A stretch of 64,000 bases of DNA from Oxynema aestuarii AP17 (GTDB taxonomy: Bacteria; Cyanobacteriota; Cyanobacteriia; Cyanobacteriales; Laspinemataceae), in assembly GCF_012295525.1 (NCBI RefSeq), contig NZ_CP051167.1, forward strand, positions 4,385,501-4,449,500, in the 5' to 3' direction. Position numbers and translations under genes: made by a program. This document shows positions 27,778 to 36,433 of the stretch, one piece after another. Numbering within the stretch: position 1 is the stretch's first letter; each line of letters starts with the position of its first letter. The notes beneath the pieces were generated by a model. That model ran no database searches. It had not been told where the DNA came from and saw only the letters and a list, made by a program, of their open reading frames with translations.

Positions 27778-29229
27778 GTGACTCAAACCCTTACACTGCA
27801 ACCGACTACAGAAGTTTTACAAGGACTCGCCACCGGACAGTTAGGCACTCGCTTGCTGCGGGCCGTGCGACTGTGGGTGTTGCTCGATCGCCTCTACGGA
27901 CAACAACCGAACTGGTCCGAATCGCTCCCGAACAAATTCCACTATCGGGACGTGCGCGATCGCCTGTTCGCCCTCACCCACGGCAAAAGCGACGCCAGCA
28001 CTGCCCAAGAACTGACGGCGCAATGCAGCGATCGCCGTTGTATCTGCCACCGCACCACCCGCGAATTAATCTTTGCTCCCCAATGGAACCTCTCCGAATC
28101 GGTCTGGGAAAGCGAAACCCAATATCAAAGCGGACTCAGCGCCCAAGAACTCGACGAACTGCTCGAAAATCGCCCTTTTGCCACCGTACATCGCTCGATT
28201 CGCGACGATTTAAAGCAACTGGCTCATTTAGGCTGGCTCAAACACGTCCATCGCGGCAAATTTGAATGTGTCTCCCCGGAACAGTGGCCCCAACTCGCCC
28301 CCGTCGTCAACAGCGAGGAAGAACAAACCCTGTTAAACCCGAGCCAAATTCGCCAATTGCTCCCGATTCTCGAATCGGTGTCCTTCGTGCAGCCCAACCT
28401 CGAAATTATTATCGAAAAATTGTGGGAAAACCTGGCATCCAACGCGCCTCCCACCTTAGCGATGCCCGACGAAGATCGCATTTTTATCCACCTCGACTAT
28501 ATCCTTTCCGCAGCAACCCAAGACCGGGTAGATACGTACCAAGAACAACTCGAACGACTGTGGCAAACGCCATCGTCCGGGGTAGTCCGTTTCGACTACA
28601 ATCTGGCCGACGGGGACACGGTGGCGATCGTCACCTATCCCGTCTGCCTGCACTACGTGCGTCGGGCAAAATATCTGAGCGCTTACGGACTCGATCCCGA
28701 CGGCGTTCTCAACTGGCATAACTACCGCCTCGATCGCATCGCCAGCGATCGCCTCACGATTCTCCCCTGGGGCGACCCGCAAATCCCGCGCAAGTTAAAA
28801 CTACTGCGCCGCACCGGAGAACTGCCCAACGCCGCCACCATTCGCCGGGAGTTAAGCGTCGCTTGGGGGTTCAATTTTTACTTACCGCGCCAGTTATTAC
28901 TGATGAGATTTCCCCGCGCTTTTGCCCGTCGTTATGTAGACGATACCTTGCGCCATCAGACTTTCGAGGCGATCGCCCATTCCCAACTACCCGAGTTAAT
29001 CCGTCGGGAACTCAAAGACCCCGGGGAACGAGAACGGACGTTACAACTGATCGATCGCCGCTCCCCCAAAGACGCCTACTATCGCGCCTGGATTCGCGAG
29101 GGCGATATCAACGTGTTGATGCGCTTGCGCGATTGGCGACCGAATGGCGAAGTGATTTTACCGCTTTCCCTGCGAGAACAAATGGCGCGCGAAGCCCGAC
29201 AAGAGTTAACCTATTATCAACAAGATTAA
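27778..29229 (+). CDS. TIGR03985-type CRISPR-associated protein with WYL-like domain (candidate regulator)
   Basis: 483 residues from GTG 27778. That start is chosen for the purine-rich AAAAGGGG upstream; ATG 27751 is in frame but lacks one. The N-terminal third has winged-helix character (PTTEVLQGLATGQLGTRLL; FATVHRSIRDDLKQLAHLGW). The C-terminal half has a WYL-type core: VAIVTYPVCLHYVRRAKYLSAYG, then WHNYRLDRIASDRLTILPWG, then IPRKL. Proteins of this family occur beside cyanobacterial type III and I-D CRISPR loci, and a WYL protein represses one such locus in Synechocystis. Inferred: ligand-sensing transcription regulator of this cas block. It is followed after 77 nt by cas6 on the same strand. 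Confidence 0.8.
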   Translation: MTQTLTLQPTTEVLQGLATGQLGTRLLRAVRLWVLLDRLYGQQPNWSESLPNKFHYRDVRDRLFALTHGKSDASTAQELTAQCSDRRCICHRTTRELIFAPQWNLSESVWESETQYQSGLSAQELDELLENRPFATVHRSIRDDLKQLAHLGWLKHVHRGKFECVSPEQWPQLAPVVNSEEEQTLLNPSQIRQLLPILESVSFVQPNLEIIIEKLWENLASNAPPTLAMPDEDRIFIHLDYILSAATQDRVDTYQEQLERLWQTPSSGVVRFDYNLADGDTVAIVTYPVCLHYVRRAKYLSAYGLDPDGVLNWHNYRLDRIASDRLTILPWGDPQIPRKLKLLRRTGELPNAATIRRELSVAWGFNFYLPRQLLLMRFPRAFARRYVDDTLRHQTFEAIAHSQLPELIRRELKDPGERERTLQLIDRRSPKDAYYRAWIREGDINVLMRLRDWRPNGEVILPLSLREQMAREARQELTYYQQD

Positions 29230-29306
29230 TCGATCGCCATCCTTACCATTGTATCCACCCTCTCTAACCCACCGCCCGACGCCGAACTCCAACCTCGATC
29301 GCGTTC

Positions 29307-30476
29307 ATGACTTCTAGTTCTTCTCCTCGCAAACGACGCCGACCGACTCGAAAATTAGCGCTCCACTGGCCCGACGAAACGGAATTAGTGGGAGTGCAGT
29401 TCAACCTCAAACCCGTCAGTTCCGACGCCCTGTTTCCGCAATACGCGATCGCCCTGCACGCTTGGTTTCTGGCGCAAGTGAGATCGTTTAACCCGACCCT
29501 CTCCGCCCGACTGCACGACGATCCCTCGGAAAAAGCCTTTACCGTTTCCGCCTTAGACGGTCCGTTTCAAGCGGGAGAACGACAGTTACACCTGATTCCC
29601 GAACAGACCTATCGCTGGTATGTTACCGGGCTGTCTCACTCCGTGACTCGCTTCCTGCACGTTTGGCTCGATCGCCTCCCCGGGCGCGTCGAAATTAACA
29701 AAGCCCCGCTTAAAATCGACAGTACCGAACTATTTCTCGCCCCCACCACCTATCGAGAACTGCTCGAATCGGTCAGTTTGCCCGGACGGGGCGTTAAATT
29801 GACCTTCCTTTCACCCACCAGTTTTCGCCGCAAGGGATATCACTTCCCCCTCCCCGTTCCTTATAACTTGTTTCATTCTTACCTGCGTCGTTGGAACGAT
29901 TTTTCCGGCATTCCGGTGGAATCCGACCCCTTTTTAAACTGGGTCGATTCCGAAGTGCTGATTCGCCGTCACCGGATCGAATCGGTGAAAGTGCCGGGGG
30001 GTAAGCGAGGCAGCGTTACCGGATTTACCGGGGCGATCGATTTGGGGTTGGCGAAACGCAACGAGCCCGAAGAGTTCGCCCGCTTATTTTATACTTTAAG
30101 TGCGCTGGCGCCTTACTGTGGCACGGGACATAAAACGACCTTCGGTTTGGGGCAGACGCGATCGGGATGGTTGTTAGAAGAAGAGGAACAACCGATAACG
30201 ACCCCGGTCGAAGAACGACTCGCCCAACGAATCGCCAATTTGACCGACGTGTTTATGGCCCAACGCCAGCGCTTGGGGAAGGTTCGCGTGGAGCAGATCG
30301 AGAAGACGGCGCGCACTCGGGCGACGATTTTAGCGCGCCGAGAAACGGGGGAATCGTTACAGGCGATCGCGCGAGATTTAGAGTTACCTTACGAAACGGT
30401 GAAAACTTACGCGAAGTTGGCGCGGCGAGCTTTGCGCGAAAGTGAGGGGGAGGAGGAAGAAGGCGGCGATGAGTGA
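29307..30476 (+). CDS. cas6: Cas6 crRNA-processing endoribonuclease with C-terminal HTH extension
   Basis: A 389-residue protein. Residues 20-285 are Cas6: two ferredoxin-like halves, LTFLSPTSFRRKGYHFPLP in the middle, and the C-terminal glycine-rich loop YCGTGHKTTFGLGQTR (near 271-286). Residues 305-389 are extra: a helical stretch (RIANLTDVFMAQRQRLGKVR) then a helix-turn-helix of the sigma-region-4/RNA-polymerase type (SLQAIARDLELPYETVKTYAKLARRAL) and an acidic tail. It cuts the CRISPR precursor transcript to give crRNAs for the type III complex; the array must be elsewhere. The HTH tail could bind DNA or RNA and might let Cas6 sense or regulate its own locus. Confidence 0.87.
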   Translation: MTSSSSPRKRRRPTRKLALHWPDETELVGVQFNLKPVSSDALFPQYAIALHAWFLAQVRSFNPTLSARLHDDPSEKAFTVSALDGPFQAGERQLHLIPEQTYRWYVTGLSHSVTRFLHVWLDRLPGRVEINKAPLKIDSTELFLAPTTYRELLESVSLPGRGVKLTFLSPTSFRRKGYHFPLPVPYNLFHSYLRRWNDFSGIPVESDPFLNWVDSEVLIRRHRIESVKVPGGKRGSVTGFTGAIDLGLAKRNEPEEFARLFYTLSALAPYCGTGHKTTFGLGQTRSGWLLEEEEQPITTPVEERLAQRIANLTDVFMAQRQRLGKVRVEQIEKTARTRATILARRETGESLQAIARDLELPYETVKTYAKLARRALRESEGEEEEGGDE

Positions 30477-30574
30477 TGGCGAGGGGCGATTCTCCTGGGG
30501 AGACGCCGAGGGATCTCCCAAATGATTTAGGATTGCTATAGAGTTGTCGTCGATTAAAATGTCGATTGAAATTT

Positions 30575-30694
30575 ATGCTGTTAGCCGAACTTCCTGTTTC
30601 TAACGGATTCATTTTCCAGGTTGCGTTTACGTTAGTCGTCGCTGGAGTTTTTATCTGGCAAGCGATCCGCGCTTGGCAAGAAGTCAAACGCTAG
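30575..30694 (+). CDS. 39-residue single-pass membrane peptide
   Basis: An open frame from ATG 30575 to TAG 30692-30694. It reads MLLAELPVSNGFIFQ, then a hydrophobic helix VAFTLVVAGVFIWQAI, then a charged end RAWQEVKR. Size and layout (short lumenal/periplasmic head, one helix, positive tail) are those of the small subunits of photosynthetic or respiratory membrane complexes. I cannot match it to a named subunit. It may be translated together with the upstream cas6 transcript, but 98 bases separate them. Confidence 0.5.
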   Translation: MLLAELPVSNGFIFQVAFTLVVAGVFIWQAIRAWQEVKR

Positions 30695-30869
30695 GAAGCA
30701 CCCGGATGTCGAGGCGATCGCGTCGCCAAAAAAGCATTCGGTTAAACTGAGGGGTGAGTCGCAAATCGGATTTAGGGTTTCGATGGAGGGAGAGGCGATC
30801 GCCACGAGGGACCTACAGCCTGGGGACTTGCCCCTTTTGCCTTGAGCCTCCCCACTTCCCACCCGCTCT

Positions 30870-31406
30870 CTAAGGTCGGTGACTGCGGCGAATTTCGGTA
30901 ATCTGATCCGCGAGGTCTAAAAGACTTTGAGGCATTTCCGGCCCGGTTAAAATCACATCCACATGACCCGGGCGTTTTTGCAAACAATCGCAAACCTCTT
31001 GTTCGGGGATCAAACCAAAATTGATCGCCAAACTTAACTCGTCCAAGACCACGAGGGAATATTCCCCGGCGAGTAAAATTTTCTGGGTGTAGTCCCACAA
31101 CTGGCGCAAGGATCGAGCTTCGATCTCGTCTAACTCCGGGGTATCGATGCAGCGAGGCAGATCGCAGCGAATCCATTCTAAATTTTGACCGAGTTTGACG
31201 GGATGCTCCTGACCTTGACCGATCCCGCCTTTGAGGAACTGAACCACTAAAACTTTCGTTCCCTGTCCGGCAATTTGCAGCGCTTGAGCCATCACGTTGG
31301 TGAAAAAGCTGCGGTGGCTGCCTGTAAAGACTTGGATCAGTCCTTCCACGGTGTAGGGAAAACGGCAAGGCTTATCGAGAACCGAGGTTTCAAGCTGTGC
31401 AACCAT
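30870..31406 (-). CDS. CobA/BtuR-like P-loop protein lacking the Walker A lysine
   Basis: A 178-residue protein. The fold pattern of corrinoid adenosyltransferases (CobO/BtuR) is clear: VFTGSHRSFFTNVMAQALQ, KVLVVQFLKGGIGQGQEHP and LVVLDELSLAINFGLIPEQEV. Where true BtuR has GxGKGKTT, this protein has TGSHRSFFT, with no lysine. Walker B Asp/Glu (VLDEL) is kept. So either ATP is bound differently or the enzyme activity is lost. It probably belongs to a cyanobacterial paralogue group. It is a lone gene, convergent with the 39-residue peptide gene. Confidence 0.8.
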   Translation of the reverse strand: MVAQLETSVLDKPCRFPYTVEGLIQVFTGSHRSFFTNVMAQALQIAGQGTKVLVVQFLKGGIGQGQEHPVKLGQNLEWIRCDLPRCIDTPELDEIEARSLRQLWDYTQKILLAGEYSLVVLDELSLAINFGLIPEQEVCDCLQKRPGHVDVILTGPEMPQSLLDLADQITEIRRSHRP

Positions 31407-31829
31407 AAGGCGACGTCGTAAATCAGTATTTGGATCTTGATGGTAGATCTACTTAAAGCAAAAGTGGCAGATCTGGCAACATAAGCAAACAATATGTAGT
31501 GTACTGTATTGGAAATGTTGTGGAAGATAACACTAGATGTACAAATTTATGCTATGGCGATCGCCCGGGCCTGCCGTCGCTTCTCAGATTGCAGATTCGA
31601 TTTGGCCGCATCCGGAACCTAGAGTAGAATGAGCTAGTCTGGGGCGATCGCCTGAAATCAAACCACTATCGAGACCACATATTGAAAGAATTGCGAACAT
31701 CGTCTTTGGGTGCGATCGCGTGTCAGCACCCCACACGCTCAGTGATGCGGCTTCACGCCTCACCTTCAGTAGGGGCGTTTCGCGAAACGCCCCTACCCAG
31801 CCTAAGTCTTAACTGACTCCATTTTTAAG
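31407..31829. other. intergenic region left of the iscB remnant
   Basis: No gene is seen. It contains two HIP1 sites and the palindromic repeat at 31769-31796. The left boundary of the IscB element must lie somewhere here, but no end motif or target duplication could be recognised. Confidence 0.5.
31769..31796. repeat. perfect 28-bp palindrome (GTAG-clamped hairpin family)
   Basis: Both 14-base arms are GTAGGGGCGTTTCG. Its form matches the 30-bp palindrome at 4808-4837. It lies about 60 bases left of the omega-RNA-like segment, so it is probably host sequence flanking the element. Confidence 0.85.
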
Positions 31830-31974
31830 GTCATGACACCTACGAATACTTTCCAGTTTGTAGCTCGGTCGCTAACGATTCAACAACTTTACGAGGGGTA
31901 AGGTCGTCTCGTTAGCCGAACAAGCCTCAAAAACATGGCCGAGGAAAACATTACCCGTTTTACGGAGACCTTCA
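31830..31974 (+). ncRNA. omega-RNA-like leader of iscB
   Basis: The segment directly abuts the iscB start. TCGG-TCG-CTAACGA (31865-31878) pairs with TCGTTAGCCGA (31909-31919). Inside this an inner hairpin forms between TTTAC and GTAAG around GAGGG. The 3' part (ATGGCCGAGGAAAACATTAC) runs to the ATG. A large structured leader with nested stems just before the nuclease gene is the known arrangement of IscB omega-RNAs, whose 5' end carries the guide. The 5' end is an estimate. Confidence 0.55.
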
Positions 31975-32676
31975 ATGTCCAACCTTGTATTGGTTATTGA
32001 TACGAACAAGCGACCCTTAGATCCAGTACACCCGGGAACCGCGCGTCACCTCCTCAATACAGGAAAAGCTGCGGTGTTTCGCCGCTATCCATTCACCATC
32101 ATCCTCAAACAAGCGCATCCTGATGCTCCCGTACAAGACCTAGAACTCAAACTAGATCCGGGTTCCAAAACTACAGGCATTGCAATTAACCAAGGCAACC
32201 CAATCATTTGTGGAGCCGAATTGCCACATCGCGGACAACCAATCAAGGAATCGCTGCTGTCCCGTCGTCAATCGCGACGAAGCAGGAGAAATGGCCAAAC
32301 TCGCGATCGCCAAGCACGATTTCTCAATCGGACTCGTCCTCAAAGCTGGCTGACCCCGTCATTACAGCATCGAGTAGACACCGTTCTGACCTGGGTCAAC
32401 CGACTGGGTAAGCTTGCCCCTATTAATAGCATTGCTCGGGAATTAGTCAGGTTTGACCTGCAACGGCTCCAAAATCCTCAAATCTCAGCAGTCGAGTCCC
32501 AGCAAGGGGAATTGCACGGCTACGAAGTTCGAGAATATTCGCCCTACCTGGGGCGGGTTTGGTGCCGTGCGTCAGGCAATTTTGATATTGTGACCCAATC
32601 GGGAAGAGTGGCAGGGATTAATCACAAACACTGTCAACCTATTCACAAAAAGGATGGCTATGCTTATGGGTTCTGA
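31975..32676 (+). pseudogene. iscB: IscB (RNA-guided nuclease) with internal deletion of the HNH and RuvC-III region
   Basis: 233 residues where about 400 or more are expected. Residues 1-60 are the N-terminal PLMP-like region (VLVIDTNKRPLDPVHPGTAR). RuvC-I is KLDPGSKTTGIAI. The arginine-rich bridge helix is LLSRRQSRRSRRNGQTRDRQ, and RuvC-II has ARELVRFDLQ. The frame then passes from HGYEVREY, where the HNH domain should begin, straight into RASGNFDIVTQSGRVAGINHKHC and KDGYAYGF, an IscB-type C-terminus. So HNH and RuvC-III are gone but the frame stays open. It cannot cut as a normal IscB; guide binding might remain. The end lies 31 bases before the probable adk start. Confidence 0.8.
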
Positions 32677-32707
32677 AGACTGTGGGCGGTCAAAGCCGCT
32701 TGAGTGG

Positions 32708-33271
32708 GTGAGATTGGTCATTCTCGGCGGGCCAGGAGCAGGTAAAGGAACCCAAGCTCAGTTGTTATGCCGTCACTTGGACATTCCGTGGATTGCGACG
32801 GGAGAAATTTTCCGTTCGGCGATCGCCGAGCAAAGCGAGTTGGGGCGCCAAGCTCAGCCCTATCTCGAAAAAGGCGAACTCGTCCCCGATCCGACGACGA
32901 TCGAGCTGATCCGGCAGCGCCTTTTAAAGCCGGACGCGCTCAAGGGTTGGTTACTCGACGGCTACCCGCGCACCGCCTTCCAAGCGGAAGAACTCGATTT
33001 TTTACTCGACCAATCCGGACAGCGTGTCGATTGGGCGATTTGGTTGAAATTGTCGGAATCGGTGTTGATGCAGCGCTGTCTCAATCGCGAAGCGAGTCGC
33101 AGCGACGACGCGCCGGAAATTGTCCGCCGTCGGATCGAACTGTTCGAGGAACGCACGATCCCGATTTTGGAATATTACGACTATCGCGATCGCCTCGTCA
33201 CCGTTGACGGCGATCGCTCTCCACAAGAGGTTCACCAAGAAATTTTAGGCCGGATTGCCCCTCAATCTTGA
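32708..33271 (+). CDS. adk: adenylate kinase, short form
   Basis: 187 residues from GTG 32708 (VRLVILGGPGAGKGTQ). The frame is open from an ATG at 32654 that lies inside the iscB end, and that extension is not Adk-like. The P-loop GGPGAGKGTQ is followed by ATGEIFRSAI, then GWLLDGYPRTAFQAEELD (AMP/ATP site). There is no zinc-type LID insertion, so this is a short-form enzyme. It interconverts 2 ADP with ATP and AMP in the cytoplasm. The iscB remnant inserted just upstream probably replaced the native promoter or leader. rph follows after 69 nt. Confidence 0.92.
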   Translation: MRLVILGGPGAGKGTQAQLLCRHLDIPWIATGEIFRSAIAEQSELGRQAQPYLEKGELVPDPTTIELIRQRLLKPDALKGWLLDGYPRTAFQAEELDFLLDQSGQRVDWAIWLKLSESVLMQRCLNREASRSDDAPEIVRRRIELFEERTIPILEYYDYRDRLVTVDGDRSPQEVHQEILGRIAPQS

Positions 33272-33340
33272 GGAGCGCGCGATCGCGCCATCGGTTCCCC
33301 ACTCCTCCCACTCGTCAACCTTCACAGCTCGATCTCAATT

Positions 33341-34060
33341 ATGAATTGGCAGCGTCCCGACGGTCGAAAATCCGATCGCCTGCGTCCGATTACCTTTGAA
33401 AAAGATTTCACCCGCTTCGCCACCAGTTCCGTGCTGACGCGCTGCGGCGATACCCAAGTGTTATGTACGGTCAGCATCCAAGACGGCGTCCCCAAATTTT
33501 TAGAAGGGAAGGGACAAGGGTGGTTGACCGCCGAATATCGAATGCTTCCCGGCGCCACCCCCCAACGCCAAACCCGCGAACTGATGAAACTGTCCGGACG
33601 CACTCAAGAAATTCAGCGTTTGATCGGGCGAAGTTTGCGCGCCGCTCTCGATTTGGAAGCCCTCGGCGAACGCACGGCGATCGTCGATGCCGACGTTTTG
33701 CAAGCGGACGCCGGAACCCGCACCACGGCGATTACAGGCGGTTTTGTCGCCCTGGCGATGGCGATGGATAAATTAGTCGCCGCCGGAGCGTTGGCGCGAT
33801 CGCCGATCCGCCATCAAATCGCCGCGATCTCCGTCGGTTTATTACACGGCGAACCTTATCTCGATTTGAACTACACCGAAGATGTCGCCGCCGAGATCGA
33901 CTGCAACATCGTCATGAACGATCGCCTGGAGATCGTCGAATTGCAAGGAACCGCCGAAGAAGGCAGTTTTAGCCGCGCCCAGCTCGATCGCATTTTGGAT
34001 GTCGCCGAAAAGGGAATGCAAGAATTATTTGTGGCCCAACGGGCGGCTTTAGAAGGTTAG
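33341..34060 (+). CDS. rph: ribonuclease PH
   Basis: 239 residues, the standard length. It trims tRNA 3' ends phosphorolytically. Motifs: [57 protein letters not shown] (Arg pair for phosphate), [20 protein letters not shown] and [18 protein letters not shown]. No truncation. It is hexameric in known cases. Likely co-transcribed with adk. Confidence 0.97.
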   Translation: MNWQRPDGRKSDRLRPITFEKDFTRFATSSVLTRCGDTQVLCTVSIQDGVPKFLEGKGQGWLTAEYRMLPGATPQRQTRELMKLSGRTQEIQRLIGRSLRAALDLEALGERTAIVDADVLQADAGTRTTAITGGFVALAMAMDKLVAAGALARSPIRHQIAAISVGLLHGEPYLDLNYTEDVAAEIDCNIVMNDRLEIVELQGTAEEGSFSRAQLDRILDVAEKGMQELFVAQRAALEG

Positions 34061-34102
34061 ATCGCCGACCCATCCCTTGTTTATTTTTTCCGATCGTTAC
34101 CA

Positions 34103-34126
34103 GGAGGGACGAATTTTCGCCCCTCC
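34103..34126 (+). terminator. hairpin after rph
   Basis: GGAGGGACGAA pairs with TTCGCCCCTCC with two internal mismatches. It starts 43 bases after the rph stop. Only a weak T-run (CTCTTT) follows. Confidence 0.45.
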
Positions 34127-34603
34127 CCTCTTTGGCCCGCGATTGCATAAAAATCATCGGTTTTCAACTTCAAAACATTAAAAAACATTAAAAATAAACA
34201 ATAATTTTAAATTAAGTTTTAATAAAAACAATTGAAAATTTACTTCACTTCAATTCACAATTACCCTGAACTCAAAGACCGCAAGGCAGGGCGCGATCGC
34301 CCGTTCTACACCTGGTTTAGGTATTTTTTCGTGAGTATTTTAACTGATTCCCTCGCCAAAAAGTGCCGCCAGAAACCGCGATCGCCCGCACAGTTTCCCT
34401 TCGCCATCGAAAGCCTAAACCGTAGAATTAGCCCACCCAAAAATTAAGATTATTTGCACAAAACAATTAAAAAGTTGTTTTAGTTTTACCCTAGAAATCG
34501 CGATTCGGATAACACCTCCGACGCCAAACCCAACTCACCCCCAGGCCGAGTTCGATCCACCTCAGAAATCCACCCAAAAAATCCACACAAGGGAGAATAC
34601 CGT
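34127..34603. other. long AT-rich leader/promoter region of chlB
   Basis: The 477 bases hold no gene. The left part is very AT-rich with repeated ACATTAAAAA. A purine-rich AAGGGAGAA near 34589-34597 precedes chlB as ribosome binding site. A regulated promoter for this light-independent enzyme is likely, but no known operator was recognised. Confidence 0.5.
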
Positions 34604-36130
34604 ATGAAATTGGCTTACTGGATGTATGCAGGTCCCGCGCATATTGGCACCCTTCGCATTGCCAGTTCCTTCAAAAACGTTCACGCGATCATGCACGCCC
34701 CCCTCGGCGACGACTACTTCAACGTCATGCGATCGATGTTAGAACGGGAACGGGACTTTACCCCAGTAACGGCTAGTATCGTCGATCGCAACGTCCTCGC
34801 GCGCGGTTCTCAAGAAAAAGTCGTCGATAACATCGTCCGTAAAGATAAAGAAGAACGACCGGATCTGATCGTTCTCACCCCGACTTGCACCTCCAGCATC
34901 CTGCAAGAAGACCTCGCCAACTTCGTCGAACGCGCCCAACTCGAAGCTACAGGCGACGTCATGCTTGCCGACGTCAACCATTATCGCGTCAACGAACTGC
35001 AAGCCGCCGATCGCACCCTCGGTCAAATCGTCCGCTACTACCTCGAAAAAGCCAAGAAAAAAGGCGAACTTCCCGAAGGTAAAAGCGAAAAACCCTCGGT
35101 CAACATCATCGGGATGACCACCCTCGGTTTCCACAACAACCACGACACCACCGAACTCAAGCGCCTGATGGCCGATCTCGGCATCGAAATTAACGAAATT
35201 ATTCCCGAAGGGGCCTGCGTTCACAACCTCAAAAACCTCACCCGCGCCTGGTTTAACCTCGTTCCCTATCGCGAAATTGGTCTCATCGCGGCGCGCTATC
35301 TCGAAGAAGAATTTTCGATGCCCTACATCGACATCACCCCGATGGGAATCGTCGAAACCGCGCGCTGCCTCCGCAAAATCCAGCAAGTCATCAATCAGCA
35401 AGGCGGTAACGTCGATTACGAAGAGTACATCGACAATCAAACCCGGTTTGTCTCTCAAGCCGCCTGGTTCTCTCGGTCGATTGACTGTCAGAACCTCACG
35501 GGTAAAAAAGCCGTCGTCTTCGGTGACAGTACCCACGCCGTCGCGATTACCAAAATTCTCGCCCGCGAAATGGGGATTAACGTCGTCTTAGCGGGAACCT
35601 ACTGCAAATACGATGCCGACTGGTTCCGCGAACAAGTAAGCGAATATTGCGACGAAATTCTGATTAGCGACGATAATGGAGCGATTGGAGATGCGATCGC
35701 CCGTCTCGAACCCTCGGCAATCTTCGGAACCCAAATGGAACGCCATGTCGGGAAGCGCTTGAATATTCCCTGCGGCGTGATTGCGGCCCCGATTCACATT
35801 CAAAACTTCCCCGTCGGTTACAAACCGTTTGTCGGTTATGAAGGTGCGAATCAAATTGTCGATTTGATTTACAACTCCTTCACCTTGGGAATGGAAGATC
35901 ACTTACTCGAAATTTTCGGCGGTCACGATACCAAAGAAGCGATTCACAAGGGGATTTCTGCCGATTCCGATCTGAACTGGACCAAAGATGCTCAAGCGGA
36001 ATTAAATAAAGTTCCCGGTTTTGTGCGCGGTAAAGTCAAGCGCAATACGGAGAAATTCGCCCGCGAACGAGGCATGGATGAGATTACCCTCGAAGTGATG
36101 TATGCCGCCAAAGAAGCGGTCGGCGCCTGA
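34604..36130 (+). CDS. chlB: light-independent protochlorophyllide reductase subunit B
   Basis: 508 residues, the normal length. It forms the catalytic heterotetramer with ChlN and reduces protochlorophyllide to chlorophyllide in the dark with electrons from Chl[21 protein letters not shown] starts the protein; D36 in HAPLGDDYF is the unusual Fe-S ligand; cysteines TPTCTSSIL and EGACVHNL are present. The C-terminal helix ([16 protein letters not shown]) near the substrate site is complete. Ribosome binding site AAGGGAG is well placed. chlL and chlN are not adjacent here. Confidence 0.98.
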   Translation: MKLAYWMYAGPAHIGTLRIASSFKNVHAIMHAPLGDDYFNVMRSMLERERDFTPVTASIVDRNVLARGSQEKVVDNIVRKDKEERPDLIVLTPTCTSSILQEDLANFVERAQLEATGDVMLADVNHYRVNELQAADRTLGQIVRYYLEKAKKKGELPEGKSEKPSVNIIGMTTLGFHNNHDTTELKRLMADLGIEINEIIPEGACVHNLKNLTRAWFNLVPYREIGLIAARYLEEEFSMPYIDITPMGIVETARCLRKIQQVINQQGGNVDYEEYIDNQTRFVSQAAWFSRSIDCQNLTGKKAVVFGDSTHAVAITKILAREMGINVVLAGTYCKYDADWFREQVSEYCDEILISDDNGAIGDAIARLEPSAIFGTQMERHVGKRLNIPCGVIAAPIHIQNFPVGYKPFVGYEGANQIVDLIYNSFTLGMEDHLLEIFGGHDTKEAIHKGISADSDLNWTKDAQAELNKVPGFVRGKVKRNTEKFARERGMDEITLEVMYAAKEAVGA

Positions 36131-36175
36131 TTGGTTCTGAAGATTTGGTTGATTTTTCTACAAGTTGATTTCTCG

Positions 36176-36203
36176 TGGCATCGGCGATCGATGCCATTTT
36201 TTT
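36176..36203 (+). terminator. Rho-independent terminator of chlB
   Basis: TGGCATCG and CGATGCCA pair around a 5-base loop and are followed directly by seven T. It lies 46 bases after the chlB stop. Confidence 0.85.
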
Positions 36204-36265
36204 GTCCTGTTTTTGAAGAAGGTATTATACTATTTTTCTAAACAGTAGATGCAGATGGATCGCCT

Positions 36266-36294
36266 GTAAGGACACGGCAGTGCCGTGTCCTTAC
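36266..36294. repeat. 29-bp palindromic intergenic repeat (family member 2)
   Basis: A perfect palindrome with arms GTAAGGACACGGCA and TGCCGTGTCCTTAC around one base. It is the same family as 2731-2759. Confidence 0.85.
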
Positions 36295-36369
36295 CCTCGA
36301 TCTCTCTCATTATTTTTGAAAATATTCGGTATTAGAGACTTGTTATCAAGAAAATATAAAAAAAATCTA

Positions 36370-36396
36370 GTAGGGATTTGGTTGCCAAACCCCTAC
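36370..36396. repeat. 27-bp GTAG-clamped hairpin repeat
   Basis: GTAGGGATTTGG pairs with CCAAACCCCTAC around TTG, with one mismatch. It lies about 75 bases from the previous palindrome, in the convergent gap between chlB and the GGCT-like gene. Confidence 0.75.
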
Positions 36397-36433
36397 TTCG
36401 GCACCATCGAAAGATTGAGAGGATATTTCCCAT

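Noticed and set aside
16850-31000. Possible CRISPR array near the cas genes
   Set aside because: Gaps at 16848-17217, 26616-26797, 29230-29306 and 30477-30869 were read for 25-40-base repeats with spacers. None was found.
32654-32707. 18-residue N-terminal extension of Adk
   Set aside because: These codons are out-of-frame iscB tail sequence. Adk proteins begin just before the P-loop, at the GTG 32708.
34739-35536. 265-codon open frame antisense to chlB
   Set aside because: It is low-complexity and Phe/Asp-rich, and is fully explained by codon bias of chlB on the other strand.
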